Assembly (NCBI GenBank): GCA_031549195.1
Contig: JAVBQF010000014.1
Location: forward strand, 1 to 16,220
DNA: 16,220 bases
Direction of reading: 5' to 3'
Origin: JAVBQF01 sp031549195
Lineage (GTDB): Bacteria; Bacillota_I; Bacilli_A; RF39; UBA660
The translations under genes and the position numbers were made by a program. Every line of letters begins with the position of its first letter. Within the stretch, counting starts at the first letter, position 1. A model generated the notes under the pieces. It searched no databases. It was not told the DNA's origin and was given only the letters and a program-made list of their open reading frames with translations. Shown in pieces: positions 6,828-14,938 of this stretch.

Positions 6828-8090
6828 ATGGCAAATAAGAAAAATAATACTGAAGTCATCATTAAGATTGATGGTGAAGGATGGCAAAAGGCTTTAGATA
6901 AGGCTTTTATAGAAAAATCTAAGAATGTTAGTGTTCCTGGTTTTAGAAAAGGAAAAGTGCCAAGGGATGTTTATGAGAAAAAATTTGGAAAGCAATCATT
7001 GTTTTTAACTGCTGGAGATTATGTAGTTAGTGATGCTTATGTTAAGGCGTTAGAAGAGTCTAAATTAGTACCAGTTGTACAACCAAAATTAGAAGTTACT
7101 AATGTTGATGAAAATCATATTGAATTCAAATTTACTATTGTTACTAAACCAGAAGTAAAAGTTAAAAAGTATAAAGGTCTAAAAGTTACAAAGGAAGACA
7201 TAAAAGTAACAAAAGAAGAAATAGATCATGAAATACATCACTTGCTTGAAAAATATAGTGAGCTAAGAGTAAAAGAAAAAGGTTCAGTGGAAAATGGTGA
7301 TGTTGCAGTTATTGACTTTGAAGGATTTAATGATGGCGTAGCATTCGATGGTGGTAAAGCAGAAAATTATGAACTAGAAATAGGAAGTAATACCTTTATA
7401 CCAGGTTTTGAAGAACAAGTAATTGGGTTGAAGCAAGGAGAAGAAAAAGATATCAATGTTTCTTTCCCAGAACAGTATCCAGAACCTAATTTAGCAGGTA
7501 AACCTGTGGTGTTCAAAATTAAGGTTAACGAAATAAAAGAAAAAGTTGATCGTGAGCTTGATAAAGAATTATTTGAAGATTTAGGTATGGAAGGTGTAGA
7601 TACTAAAGAAAAATTAGAAACTGAAATTGAAAATACAATCAAAGCAAGAAAAGAAGTCGACTTTGAAAATAAATATATTGATCAACTACTTGAAACAGTT
7701 TCTAAAAACGTTGAGGTTGATATTCCAGAAGAGATGGTTGAAGAAGAAGTGGATAGATTACTGGGACGTTATGCTGAGCAATTAAAGATGCAAGGAATAA
7801 CACTTGATATGTATTATCAATTCACAAATTCAAAAGAAGCAGATTTAAGAGCTCAACTTGAAAAGGAAGCTTATAATCATGTTCTATATAGATTAATGCT
7901 TGAAGAAATAGCTAGCCAAGAGCAGATAACTGTCACAGATGAAGATACGGAAAAAGAAGCCGATAGCTTAGCAGCTAAATATAATATGCCAAAAGATGAA
8001 TTTTTAAAATTATTTGGTGGTATTGAAATGATTCAATATGATTTAGAGATGAGAAGAGTAATTGAATTGTTAAAAGAAGCTAATAAGTAA
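6828..8090 (+). CDS. tig: Trigger factor, ribosome-associated chaperone and prolyl isomerase
   Basis: A 420-residue protein with all three trigger factor regions. The N-terminal ribosome-binding domain has the signature GFRKGKVP (38-45) that docks at the exit tunnel protein L23. The FKBP-type peptidyl-prolyl isomerase domain spans about 157-240 (GDVAVIDFEGF, then GSNTFIPGFEEQVIG at 186-200, and FPEQYPEP). The long helical C-terminal domain (about 245-420) forms the chaperone arms, ending in a typical MRRVIELL helix. The first residues (MANKKNNTEV) are a little shorter than usual. GGAGG before ATG 6828 supports this start. It folds nascent chains as they leave the ribosome. It is transcribed alone, between its own promoter and a strong terminator. 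Confidence 0.96.
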   Translation: MANKKNNTEVIIKIDGEGWQKALDKAFIEKSKNVSVPGFRKGKVPRDVYEKKFGKQSLFLTAGDYVVSDAYVKALEESKLVPVVQPKLEVTNVDENHIEFKFTIVTKPEVKVKKYKGLKVTKEDIKVTKEEIDHEIHHLLEKYSELRVKEKGSVENGDVAVIDFEGFNDGVAFDGGKAENYELEIGSNTFIPGFEEQVIGLKQGEEKDINVSFPEQYPEPNLAGKPVVFKIKVNEIKEKVDRELDKELFEDLGMEGVDTKEKLETEIENTIKARKEVDFENKYIDQLLETVSKNVEVDIPEEMVEEEVDRLLGRYAEQLKMQGITLDMYYQFTNSKEADLRAQLEKEAYNHVLYRLMLEEIASQEQITVTDEDTEKEADSLAAKYNMPKDEFLKLFGGIEMIQYDLEMRRVIELLKEANK

Positions 8091-8119
8091 GTCTAAAGTT
8101 TTATTTAGACTTTTTTTTT
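8089..8119 (+). terminator. Intrinsic terminator of tig
   Basis: A 9 bp stem AAGTCTAAA/TTTAGACTT (8089-8097 with 8104-8112) with a 6-base loop runs into seven more T. The last two bases of the TAA stop codon form the base of the stem. The end of the T-tract merges with the TTGACC -35-like box of the next gene. Confidence 0.9.
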
Positions 8120-8144
8120 GACCTATTATATGTTATCATATCAT
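8118..8144 (+). promoter_or_regulatory. Tentative promoter for the 8165 gene (TTGACC-15-TATCAT)
   Basis: TTGACC (8118-8123) is a good -35 box, but the best -10 candidate, TATCAT (8139-8144), is only 15 bases away. A promoter is needed here because a strong terminator precedes it; its exact -10 is uncertain. Confidence 0.4.
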
Positions 8145-8164
8145 TAGAATAGAGGGTGTATACA

Positions 8165-8731
8165 ATGGAAGAAAAGAAAGAAACTCAAAAAGAAAAAAAA
8201 GTAAATAAGCCAATGGATAGGACTACATTATTATGTTATATAGGTATATCAATTTGTGCATTTTTTATACTAATGCCACCAATATCAAGAATGGTTTGGG
8301 GAAAACCTGTACCCAAAATTACTACTAAAGAAATTGTTACAGTAGAACTGTCTTGTTTTAAAAGTACTATTATGGATAATATGTTTATGGCAACAAAAAT
8401 AGATGGAATATATGAAGATGGGAAGCCGCAAAAAGTTAATTTTAATTTTTCTGTATCATTAAGGCCAAATGTTGAAGGAATAGCAAAGATTACTGATATA
8501 GAAATACCAGATTATAATAGATTTAAAAGTGTTGCCGAAACTAATAATGTGGTTAAATTCACCGAGACAGATACTTCTTATCAATTTGAATTTGATTATA
8601 CAAAATTTGACTTTACAAAGCTGATTGAACTAGAAAATCATAGTGCTGTAGTAGCGCTTCAAAGAACAAAATACATCCAAGAAGGATTTCAATGCCAATC
8701 AAATTCCTCTACTAGAACAGTAGATTTATAG
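8165..8731 (+). CDS. Unrecognised membrane-anchored protein with extracytoplasmic domain
   Basis: I do not recognise a family. The 188-residue protein has a lysine-rich cytoplasmic N-terminus (1-20), one membrane helix (about 21-40, TLLCYIGISICAFFILM) and a domain of about 145 residues that should face outside. That domain is rich in beta-forming and aromatic residues, for example VNFNFSVSLR and YQFEFDYTKFDF. Cys 64 and Cys 177, near the two ends of it, could form a disulphide. Positive charges before the helix support an N-in orientation. The start is ATG 8165, placed 6 bases after AGAGGGTG; an upstream in-frame GTG at 8156 lies within that ribosome site and is unlikely. It probably shares a transcript with the mutase gene 8 bases downstream, whose AGGAGG overlaps this stop codon. 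Confidence 0.75.
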   Translation: MEEKKETQKEKKVNKPMDRTTLLCYIGISICAFFILMPPISRMVWGKPVPKITTKEIVTVELSCFKSTIMDNMFMATKIDGIYEDGKPQKVNFNFSVSLRPNVEGIAKITDIEIPDYNRFKSVAETNNVVKFTETDTSYQFEFDYTKFDFTKLIELENHSAVVALQRTKYIQEGFQCQSNSSTRTVDL

Positions 8732-8739
8732 GAGGCTTA

Positions 8740-10113
8740 ATGATAACTAAAGATATTAACAAATTTATATTTAGAGGCTATGACATAAGAGGAGTATATC
8801 CAATTGATTTAAATAAAGATGTGGCATATACAATAGGAAGAAGTTATGGTACCTATATAAAAAGGTTTAATAAAAACAAGTGTGTTATTGGATATGATAA
8901 TAGATATTCATCTGTTGAATTAACAGATGCTTTAATTGAAGGAATTCTTGATAGCGGAACTGATGTTGTCACATTAGGTCTAGTTACAACACCTATGTAT
9001 TACTATGCTTGTATAAAACTGGGAATACCATCAGGTATTATGGTAACTGCTAGTCACAATCCAAAGGATGATAATGGATTTAAGATGGCCTTTGATGAAA
9101 GAGGAAATGCTCGTGGTGAAATGATTGAAGAGTTTAGAGATTTTACCTATGATTTAAGATTTGACTCGGGAAGAGGTAATTTGACAACATATAATATTAA
9201 AAAGGAATACTTAGAGCTTATGATGAATTCAATAAGCCTTGGAAATAAAAGAGTAAAAGTAGTTCTTGATTTAGGAAATGGTACAACTACTTGTATAGCA
9301 AGAGAAGTATTTGAAATGTTTAATATTGATGTTGAAATACTATTTGGTGATAGTGATTCAACTTTTCCAAATCATCACCCAGATCCATGCGTAGAATCAA
9401 ACTTGGAGGCACTTAAGAAAAGAGTTCTTGAAACAAAAGCAGATGTTGGTATTGGTCTTGATGGTGACGGCGATAGATTAGGTATAGTTGATCAAGATGG
9501 CAATTATATAGCAACAGATAAATATATGATTATTATTATAAGGGACATTATTAACAAGGTAGAAAATAAAACGTTTTTATATGAAGTTAAATGTTCTAAA
9601 TCCTTAGAGGATGAGATTATAAAACTAGGTGGTAAGACATTTGTTAGTAGAGTAGGAAATTCTTATACTAAAGCAGGTGTATTAGATAACAAGCTTCCAT
9701 TTGGTGGAGAATTATCGGGACATGTTTATTTTAATGATAAGTTTCCAGGATTTGATTCAGGAATATATGCAGCATTACGTTTAATTGAAATATTATCTCA
9801 TACTGACAAAAAAGTAAGTGAACTATTAGATGGAATAAATAATTATTATTCAACTGAAGAATTAAAATTTCATAGTCCTGACAATATTAAAAATAGAGTT
9901 GTCTATGAAGTAGAAAACTATTGTATAGGAAAAAATTATAAAATATTAACAATTGATGGTGTCAGGGTAACGTTTGATGATGGATGGGCCTTAGTAAGAG
10001 TCAGTAACACAGGACCAAATATAACAGCAAGGTTCGAGTCGACATCAAAGAAAAGACTAGAAGAAATACAAGAAGAATTTACTGGACTTATTGAAACCTT
10101 TAATAAATATTAA
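8740..10113 (+). CDS. Phosphomannomutase / phosphoglucomutase (alpha-D-phosphohexomutase family)
   Basis: A 457-residue phosphohexomutase with all four signature loops. FRGYDIRG (11-18) is at the N-terminus. TASHNPKDDNGFK (103-115) holds the phosphoserine Ser 105. DGDGDR (241-246) binds Mg2+. The sugar-binding loop is GGELSGH (322-328), and the phosphate-binding loop is RVSNTGPNITARFE (420-433). It interconverts hexose 6-phosphate and 1-phosphate, feeding nucleotide-sugar and glycan synthesis. FRGYDIRG and GELSGH suit the PMM/PGM (ManB/AlgC-like) group rather than GlmM or PNGM, but mannose versus glucose preference cannot be told. AGGAGG is 4 bases before the ATG. It is the second gene of a two-gene transcript and ends in a strong terminator. 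Confidence 0.93.
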   Translation: MITKDINKFIFRGYDIRGVYPIDLNKDVAYTIGRSYGTYIKRFNKNKCVIGYDNRYSSVELTDALIEGILDSGTDVVTLGLVTTPMYYYACIKLGIPSGIMVTASHNPKDDNGFKMAFDERGNARGEMIEEFRDFTYDLRFDSGRGNLTTYNIKKEYLELMMNSISLGNKRVKVVLDLGNGTTTCIAREVFEMFNIDVEILFGDSDSTFPNHHPDPCVESNLEALKKRVLETKADVGIGLDGDGDRLGIVDQDGNYIATDKYMIIIIRDIINKVENKTFLYEVKCSKSLEDEIIKLGGKTFVSRVGNSYTKAGVLDNKLPFGGELSGHVYFNDKFPGFDSGIYAALRLIEILSHTDKKVSELLDGINNYYSTEELKFHSPDNIKNRVVYEVENYCIGKNYKILTIDGVRVTFDDGWALVRVSNTGPNITARFESTSKKRLEEIQEEFTGLIETFNKY

Positions 10114-10135
10114 AAAACGACTTAGGTCGTTTTTT
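10112..10135 (+). terminator. Intrinsic terminator after the mutase gene
   Basis: A 10 bp stem AAAAAACGAC/GTCGTTTTTT with loop TTAG (10112-10135) starts inside the TAA stop codon. The T-run is the 3' arm itself. It isolates the TetR/ABC operon from upstream transcription. Confidence 0.88.
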
Positions 10136-10171
10136 AATTATGTAAAAATATGTGAAACTAAAAGTTTTAAG

Positions 10172-10201
10172 TTGACACTGTGACAAGGTGTCGTATATAA
10201 T
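10172..10201 (+). promoter_or_regulatory. Promoter of the TetR/ABC operon (TTGACA-18-TATAAT)
   Basis: A perfect TTGACA (10172-10177) and a perfect TATAAT (10196-10201) are 18 bases apart. The spacer is almost filled by the palindrome at 10174-10192, so a bound regulator would block RNA polymerase. The ribosome site AAGGAAGTGAT precedes ATG 10234. Confidence 0.85.
10174..10192 (+). promoter_or_regulatory. Palindromic operator, probable binding site of the adjacent TetR regulator
   Basis: GACACTGTGACAAGGTGTC has the dyad GACAC-nn-TG-n-CA-nn-GTGTC centred on base 10183. Fourteen of its 18 non-central positions are symmetric. It starts inside the -35 box and ends 4 bases before the -10 box, as expected for TetR-family autorepression. 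That the 10234 product binds it is inferred from position. Confidence 0.75.
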
Positions 10202-10233
10202 GCTATATGTGCCTAAAGTAAGGAAGTGATTAT

Positions 10234-10851
10234 ATGCCTAGCTCTACTTTTTTGAACATTCCAAAAGATAAGCAAGAAAGTCTACTAAGTGCAGCAAAAG
10301 AAGAATTTTCAAACGAGTTATACGATAATGCGTCGATTAATAGAATTATTAAGAAATGTAATATACCAAGAGGTAGCTTTTATATGTATTTTAGTGATAA
10401 AGAGGATTTATATTTTTATTTATTATCTTTTTATAAGCTGAAAATACAAGAGGTAATATTAGAGAACTTAAAAAACAATAATGGAGATATTATCAATATG
10501 TTTCAAGATGTATTCAAATCAGTTGTCAAAAGTATTGAAAAAGAAGAGAATGCTAAATTTTTTAAAAATGTGATATTAAACATGAATTATTTAATGGAAC
10601 ATAAGGTACTGATTAAGCATAGAGAAGATATGTCAGGCTTCCCGAAGGAAGTATTAAGTTTAGTAGATACTGATAAACTCAATATCAAAGATGAAAAAAC
10701 ACTTACGCAAATGGGGAATATTTTGTTTATGATGTCGATTCACGAATTAATTGAATATATTAAATGTGACAATGTAAAAAAGGAAACAATTTTAACTGAT
10801 TACTTTAGTCAACTAGAATTATTAAAAAAGGGATTTTATAAAGGAGAGTAA
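10234..10851 (+). CDS. TetR family transcriptional regulator of the ABC exporter
   Basis: A 205-residue protein. It has an N-terminal TetR helix-turn-helix (about 12-58): ILSAAKEEF-like helix 1 at LLSAAKEEFSN, then NASINRIIKKCNIPRGSFYMYF with the recognition helix around 44-52, and SDKEDLYFYLL as the usual following helix. The rest (about 60-205) is helical and divergent, as expected for the ligand-binding and dimerisation domain. It is the first gene of an operon with two half-ABC exporters: the next ATG is 3 bases beyond its stop. A palindrome in its own promoter suggests self-repression relieved by a ligand, perhaps an exported compound. The ligand cannot be read from sequence. Confidence 0.9.
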   Translation: MPSSTFLNIPKDKQESLLSAAKEEFSNELYDNASINRIIKKCNIPRGSFYMYFSDKEDLYFYLLSFYKLKIQEVILENLKNNNGDIINMFQDVFKSVVKSIEKEENAKFFKNVILNMNYLMEHKVLIKHREDMSGFPKEVLSLVDTDKLNIKDEKTLTQMGNILFMMSIHELIEYIKCDNVKKETILTDYFSQLELLKKGFYKGE

Positions 10852-10853
10852 CA

Positions 10854-13067
10854 ATGGAAATATTAAAGACATTAAAGAAATATTGGGTTTCAATATTAAT
10901 AATGGTTGCTTTATTAGCAGCGCAGGCAGTTACAGATTTAACTCTGCCAGACTATACAGCAAAGATTATTAGCGTTGGGGTACAACAAGGTGGTATTGAA
11001 GAAGTAACACCTGAAGTTATTAGAGAAAGTGAACTTAACAAATTATTATTATTTGTAAGTAATGATGATAAAGAAGTAGTATTAGACAATTATGAATTAT
11101 TATCAAAAGGGGATAAGGAATATATAAAGAAATATCCACTTCTTGAAAATGAAAATTTATATCAATTAGATATTAAATATAATACTGATAAGTTAAATAG
11201 TATTTTAGGGCGTCCTATCTTAATTGTATCGGCGTTCTCAGGTAGTAGTGATGTATCTAAGATGATGCCAACTGGTGAGATAAAATTACCAGAGGGAGTA
11301 GATTTTTTTACCGCATTATCATTGATGCCAGAAGAACAGAAAAGGGAAGTACTTGCTAATATAGATGAAAAACTAGAAGAATTATCTGATACTATTATAG
11401 AGCAAGGTGCAGTTACTTACATTAGAAGTGAATATAAGACAATAGGTATGGATACGGATAAATTACAAACTGATTATGTAATAACTAGTGGGCTAAAAAT
11501 GCTAGGTATAGCTCTTATAAGTATGCTTTGTTCTGTTTGTGTAACATTTATTGGTGCACGTATGGCAGCAGGTATTGCTAAAGCTTTAAGAGGAAAAGTA
11601 TTTAAGAAAGTATTATCATTTTCTTCTGTTGAATTTAAAGAATATAGCACGGCATCTTTAATTACAAGAAGTACAAATGATATACAACAAATTCAAACTC
11701 TGTTTGTAATGCTTACTAGATTTGTAGTATACGCTCCAATATTAGCAGTTGGTGCAATATTTAAAGTAATGAATACTAATATGTCAATGGTATGGATAAT
11801 TGCACTGGCAGTAGCAGTAATTCTATCAGTTGTATTGACATTGTTCGTACTTGGAATGCCTAAGTTCAAAAAGGTACAAAGCTTAATTGATAAATTAAAT
11901 TTAGTCACACGAGAAATATTAACTGGTATTCCAGTAGTAAGAGCGTTTGGAAATGAGAGAAAAGAAGAGTCGAGATTTGATGAAGCTAATACAAATTTAA
12001 AGAAAACAAACATGTTTGTTGATAGACTAATGTCAGCAATGATGCCAATAATGATGCTTGTTATGAATGGTACAACTCTTATGATTATATGGAATGGAGC
12101 TAAAGGAATAGATGCAGGAACCCTTCAAATAGGAGAAATGATGTCTTTTATTCAATATGGAATGCAAATTATCATGTCATTCTTAATGATATCAATGGTA
12201 TCAATTATCCTTCCAAGGGCTCTTATTTCAGTAAGGCGTATAAATGAAGTATTATCAAAAGAGTTAGTAGTAAAAGAAATTGATAAACCACTGAAATTCG
12301 ATCCTAAGAAAAAGGGACTTGTTGAATTTAAAAATGTTGGATTCATGTATCCTGATGCTGATACAGAAGTTATATCAGGAATTACATTTACAGCAAAACC
12401 AGGACAAACAACTGCTTTCATTGGATCAACTGGTAGTGGTAAATCAACACTTATTAATTTAATACCAAGACTATTTGATGTATCCAGTGGTGAAATATTA
12501 GTAGATGGTGTTAATGTTAAAGAAGCAAGCTTTAAGGATCTGCATGACATAATTGGATATATTCCACAAAAGGGAGTTCTGTTCTCTGGTACTATAGAAT
12601 CAAACATAAAATATGGTGATGAGAATATGAAAGAAGAAGATATGAATCGTGCGGCAAGAATTGCTCAGGCAAAAGATTTCATTGAAAACAAAGATGAAAA
12701 ATATTCTTCACCAATATCGCAAGGTGGTACTAATGTATCTGGTGGACAAAAACAAAGATTGTCAATTGCAAGAGCAGTGGCAAAAAATCCAGAAATATAT
12801 ATATTCGATGATAGCTTTTCGGCACTTGACTATAAGACAGATGTAGCACTTAGAACAGCTATTAAGAAAGAGACAAAAGATGCAACTGTATTAATAGTTG
12901 CACAAAGAGTAAGTACAATTATGAATGCAGAACAAATAATAGTTCTGGATGAAGGAAAGATTGTTGGAATTGGAACTCATAAAGAATTGTTAAAGACGTG
13001 CCCTGTATATCAAGAGATTGCATCATCACAACTTACAAAGGAGGAGTTAGAAAATGAAGGACGATAA
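10854..13067 (+). CDS. Half-ABC exporter with degenerate ATPase site (heterodimer subunit 1)
   Basis: A 737-residue exporter half with six-helix membrane domain and C-terminal nucleotide-binding domain (about 485-735). Walker A is GSTGSGKST (524-532), the Q-loop is IPQKG, and the signature is VSGGQ (628-632). Walker B ends in FDD (651-653), so the catalytic glutamate is replaced by Asp 653. The switch histidine is Gln 684 (IVAQRVSTI). It therefore supplies the non-hydrolysing Walker site of the pair, as in TM287/288 and the LmrCD and BmrCD exporters. Unusually, about 170 residues (about 32-205) lie between membrane helices 1 and 2, predicted outside; a plain half-exporter has about 580-600 residues. 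AGGAG precedes ATG 10854. It overlaps the partner gene by 14 bases. Confidence 0.92.
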   Translation: MEILKTLKKYWVSILIMVALLAAQAVTDLTLPDYTAKIISVGVQQGGIEEVTPEVIRESELNKLLLFVSNDDKEVVLDNYELLSKGDKEYIKKYPLLENENLYQLDIKYNTDKLNSILGRPILIVSAFSGSSDVSKMMPTGEIKLPEGVDFFTALSLMPEEQKREVLANIDEKLEELSDTIIEQGAVTYIRSEYKTIGMDTDKLQTDYVITSGLKMLGIALISMLCSVCVTFIGARMAAGIAKALRGKVFKKVLSFSSVEFKEYSTASLITRSTNDIQQIQTLFVMLTRFVVYAPILAVGAIFKVMNTNMSMVWIIALAVAVILSVVLTLFVLGMPKFKKVQSLIDKLNLVTREILTGIPVVRAFGNERKEESRFDEANTNLKKTNMFVDRLMSAMMPIMMLVMNGTTLMIIWNGAKGIDAGTLQIGEMMSFIQYGMQIIMSFLMISMVSIILPRALISVRRINEVLSKELVVKEIDKPLKFDPKKKGLVEFKNVGFMYPDADTEVISGITFTAKPGQTTAFIGSTGSGKSTLINLIPRLFDVSSGEILVDGVNVKEASFKDLHDIIGYIPQKGVLFSGTIESNIKYGDENMKEEDMNRAARIAQAKDFIENKDEKYSSPISQGGTNVSGGQKQRLSIARAVAKNPEIYIFDDSFSALDYKTDVALRTAIKKETKDATVLIVAQRVSTIMNAEQIIVLDEGKIVGIGTHKELLKTCPVYQEIASSQLTKEELENEGR

Positions 13068-14901
13068 GAAAAAAACTCCTCAAGCTGGAGGACATGGACA
13101 TGGTCCAATGGGAATCTCTGGTGATAAACCAAAAGATTTCAAAGGAACATTTAAAAAACTGTTAAACTATATTAAAGAATATAAAATAGGAATATTAATT
13201 GTAATTATTTTATCAATAGGGAGTGCTTTGTTTGCAATAAGAGGACCCAAGATTATTGGAGAAGCAACAACAGAAATATATAATGGTATTATTGGTAAAA
13301 TAATGGGAACATCCACTGGAATAGATTTTGATGCTATCTTTAAGATAGTATTAGTACTGATTGGATTATATGTAGCAAGTGCAATGTTTTCCTTCTTACA
13401 AAGTTACATTATGGCAGGTATTTCTCATAAGATAAGTTATAATCTTAGAAAAGAAATATCAGAAAAAATTAATAGAATACCACTTAAGTATTTTGAAAGT
13501 AGAACAACTGGAGAAATATTATCAAGAGTAACAAATGATGTTGATACAATGAGTCAAAATTTATCACAAAGTCTAACACAAGTTATATCATCTGTTGTTA
13601 CATTAATAGGTGTAACAATCATGATGTTTTCAATAAGTTCAACAATGACATTCGCATCTATTCTAATATTTCCACTTGGAATGTTCTTAATTATATTTAT
13701 AGTGTTTCGCTCACAAAAGTACTTTCAAAAACAGCAGGAATATTTAGGACATATTAATGGTCAAGTAGAGGAAACATATGGCGGACACAATATTGTTAAG
13801 ACATTTAATGGTGAGGATAAAGCAGTAGAAAAATTTGATGAGACAAATGATGAATTATATAAATCAGCTTGGAAGAGTCAGTTCTTATCAGGTATGATGA
13901 TGCCTATTATGACGTTTATTGGTAACTTTGGTTATGTTTTAGTATCAATTCTTGGTGGATATTTAACCATAAAAAATAAGATTCAAATAGGTGATATCTT
14001 ATCATTCACACAGTATATTAGACAATTTAATCAACCAATAGCTCAAATAGCTCAAATAGCGAATTTACTTCAATCAACTTTAGCCGCAAGTGAAAGAGTT
14101 TTTGAATTTCTAGATGAAAAAGAAGAGGTTTCTACTGTAAAAAATCCTGTTTCAGCAGAAGCATTACATGGTAACATAGAATTCAAAAATGTAGCCTTTG
14201 GTTATGATGAAGAAAAGTTAGTCATTAATAATTTTAGTGCTAAGATAAAACAAGGTCAAAAGGTTGCTATAGTTGGACCAACTGGCGCTGGTAAAACAAC
14301 AATGGTTAAACTTCTTATGAGATTTTATGATGTCAACAAAGGAGAAATACTTGTTGATGGTCATAATATAAAAGATTTTGATAGAAACAACCTTCGTGAT
14401 ATGTTTGGTATGGTATTACAAGACACTTGGTTGTTTAATGGATCTATTAGAGAAAATATAAGATATGGTAAGCTTAATGCAACTAATTTGGAAGTAGAAC
14501 AAGCTGCAGATAGTAGCTATGTGGATCACTTTATTAGGACATTACCTGATGCCTACAATATGATTATAGATGAAGAAGCAAGTAATATATCACAAGGGCA
14601 AAAACAATTACTTACAATTGCAAGAGTAATACTTAAAGATCCAAAAGTATTAATTCTAGATGAAGCAACATCATCTGTTGATACAAGAACAGAGGTATTG
14701 ATTCAAAAGGCAATGGATAAGTTAATGAAAGGCAGAACAAGTTTCATAATTGCTCATAGATTATCAACAATTAGAAATGCTGATACCATATTAGTAATGA
14801 GAGATGGAGATATAGTAGAACAAGGAAATCATGAAGAATTACTTAAAAAGAATGGTTTCTATTCAGAACTTTATAATTCACAGTTTGAAGAAGTAGAATA
14901 A
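13054..14901 (+). CDS. Half-ABC exporter with intact ATPase site (heterodimer subunit 2)
   Basis: A 615-residue half-exporter. The short N-terminal tail is rich in Gly and His (GGHGHGPMG, 12-20), as often seen in this branch. The six-helix membrane domain spans about 40-345 and the nucleotide-binding domain about 370-612. Walker A is GPTGAGKTT (408-416), Walker B is VLILDE with catalytic Glu 537, and the switch is His 568 (IIAHRLSTI). The ABC signature is ISQGQ (512-516), with Gln for the usual Gly. This Walker site is complete and pairs with the normal signature of subunit 1; the altered signature completes the degenerate site. Such heterodimers export drugs, lipids or peptides; the substrate here is unknown. 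AAAGGAGGAG (13037-13046) inside the upstream gene drives translation from ATG 13054. Confidence 0.93.
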   Translation: MKDDKKKTPQAGGHGHGPMGISGDKPKDFKGTFKKLLNYIKEYKIGILIVIILSIGSALFAIRGPKIIGEATTEIYNGIIGKIMGTSTGIDFDAIFKIVLVLIGLYVASAMFSFLQSYIMAGISHKISYNLRKEISEKINRIPLKYFESRTTGEILSRVTNDVDTMSQNLSQSLTQVISSVVTLIGVTIMMFSISSTMTFASILIFPLGMFLIIFIVFRSQKYFQKQQEYLGHINGQVEETYGGHNIVKTFNGEDKAVEKFDETNDELYKSAWKSQFLSGMMMPIMTFIGNFGYVLVSILGGYLTIKNKIQIGDILSFTQYIRQFNQPIAQIAQIANLLQSTLAASERVFEFLDEKEEVSTVKNPVSAEALHGNIEFKNVAFGYDEEKLVINNFSAKIKQGQKVAIVGPTGAGKTTMVKLLMRFYDVNKGEILVDGHNIKDFDRNNLRDMFGMVLQDTWLFNGSIRENIRYGKLNATNLEVEQAADSSYVDHFIRTLPDAYNMIIDEEASNISQGQKQLLTIARVILKDPKVLILDEATSSVDTRTEVLIQKAMDKLMKGRTSFIIAHRLSTIRNADTILVMRDGDIVEQGNHEELLKKNGFYSELYNSQFEEVE

Positions 14902-14913
14902 TTATCTAATATA

Positions 14914-14922
14914 TGCTATATT
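14914..14922 (+). promoter_or_regulatory. Possible extended -10 promoter for the 14939 gene
   Basis: TGCTATATT (14914-14922) is an extended -10 element, but the -35 position (TAGAAT at 14894-14899) is poor. No terminator separates the ABC genes from 14939, so read-through could also express it. AGGTGA precedes ATG 14939. Confidence 0.4.
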
Positions 14923-14938
14923 AATTATAGGTGATTAT

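Noticed and set aside
8156..8164. GTG start at 8156 for the membrane-anchored protein
   Set aside because: It falls inside the AGAGGGTG ribosome site; ATG 8165 has proper spacing.
10136..10171. Possible riboswitch or attenuator before the TetR gene
   Set aside because: The promoter lies at 10172-10201, leaving only about 25 bases of leader, too short for such an element.
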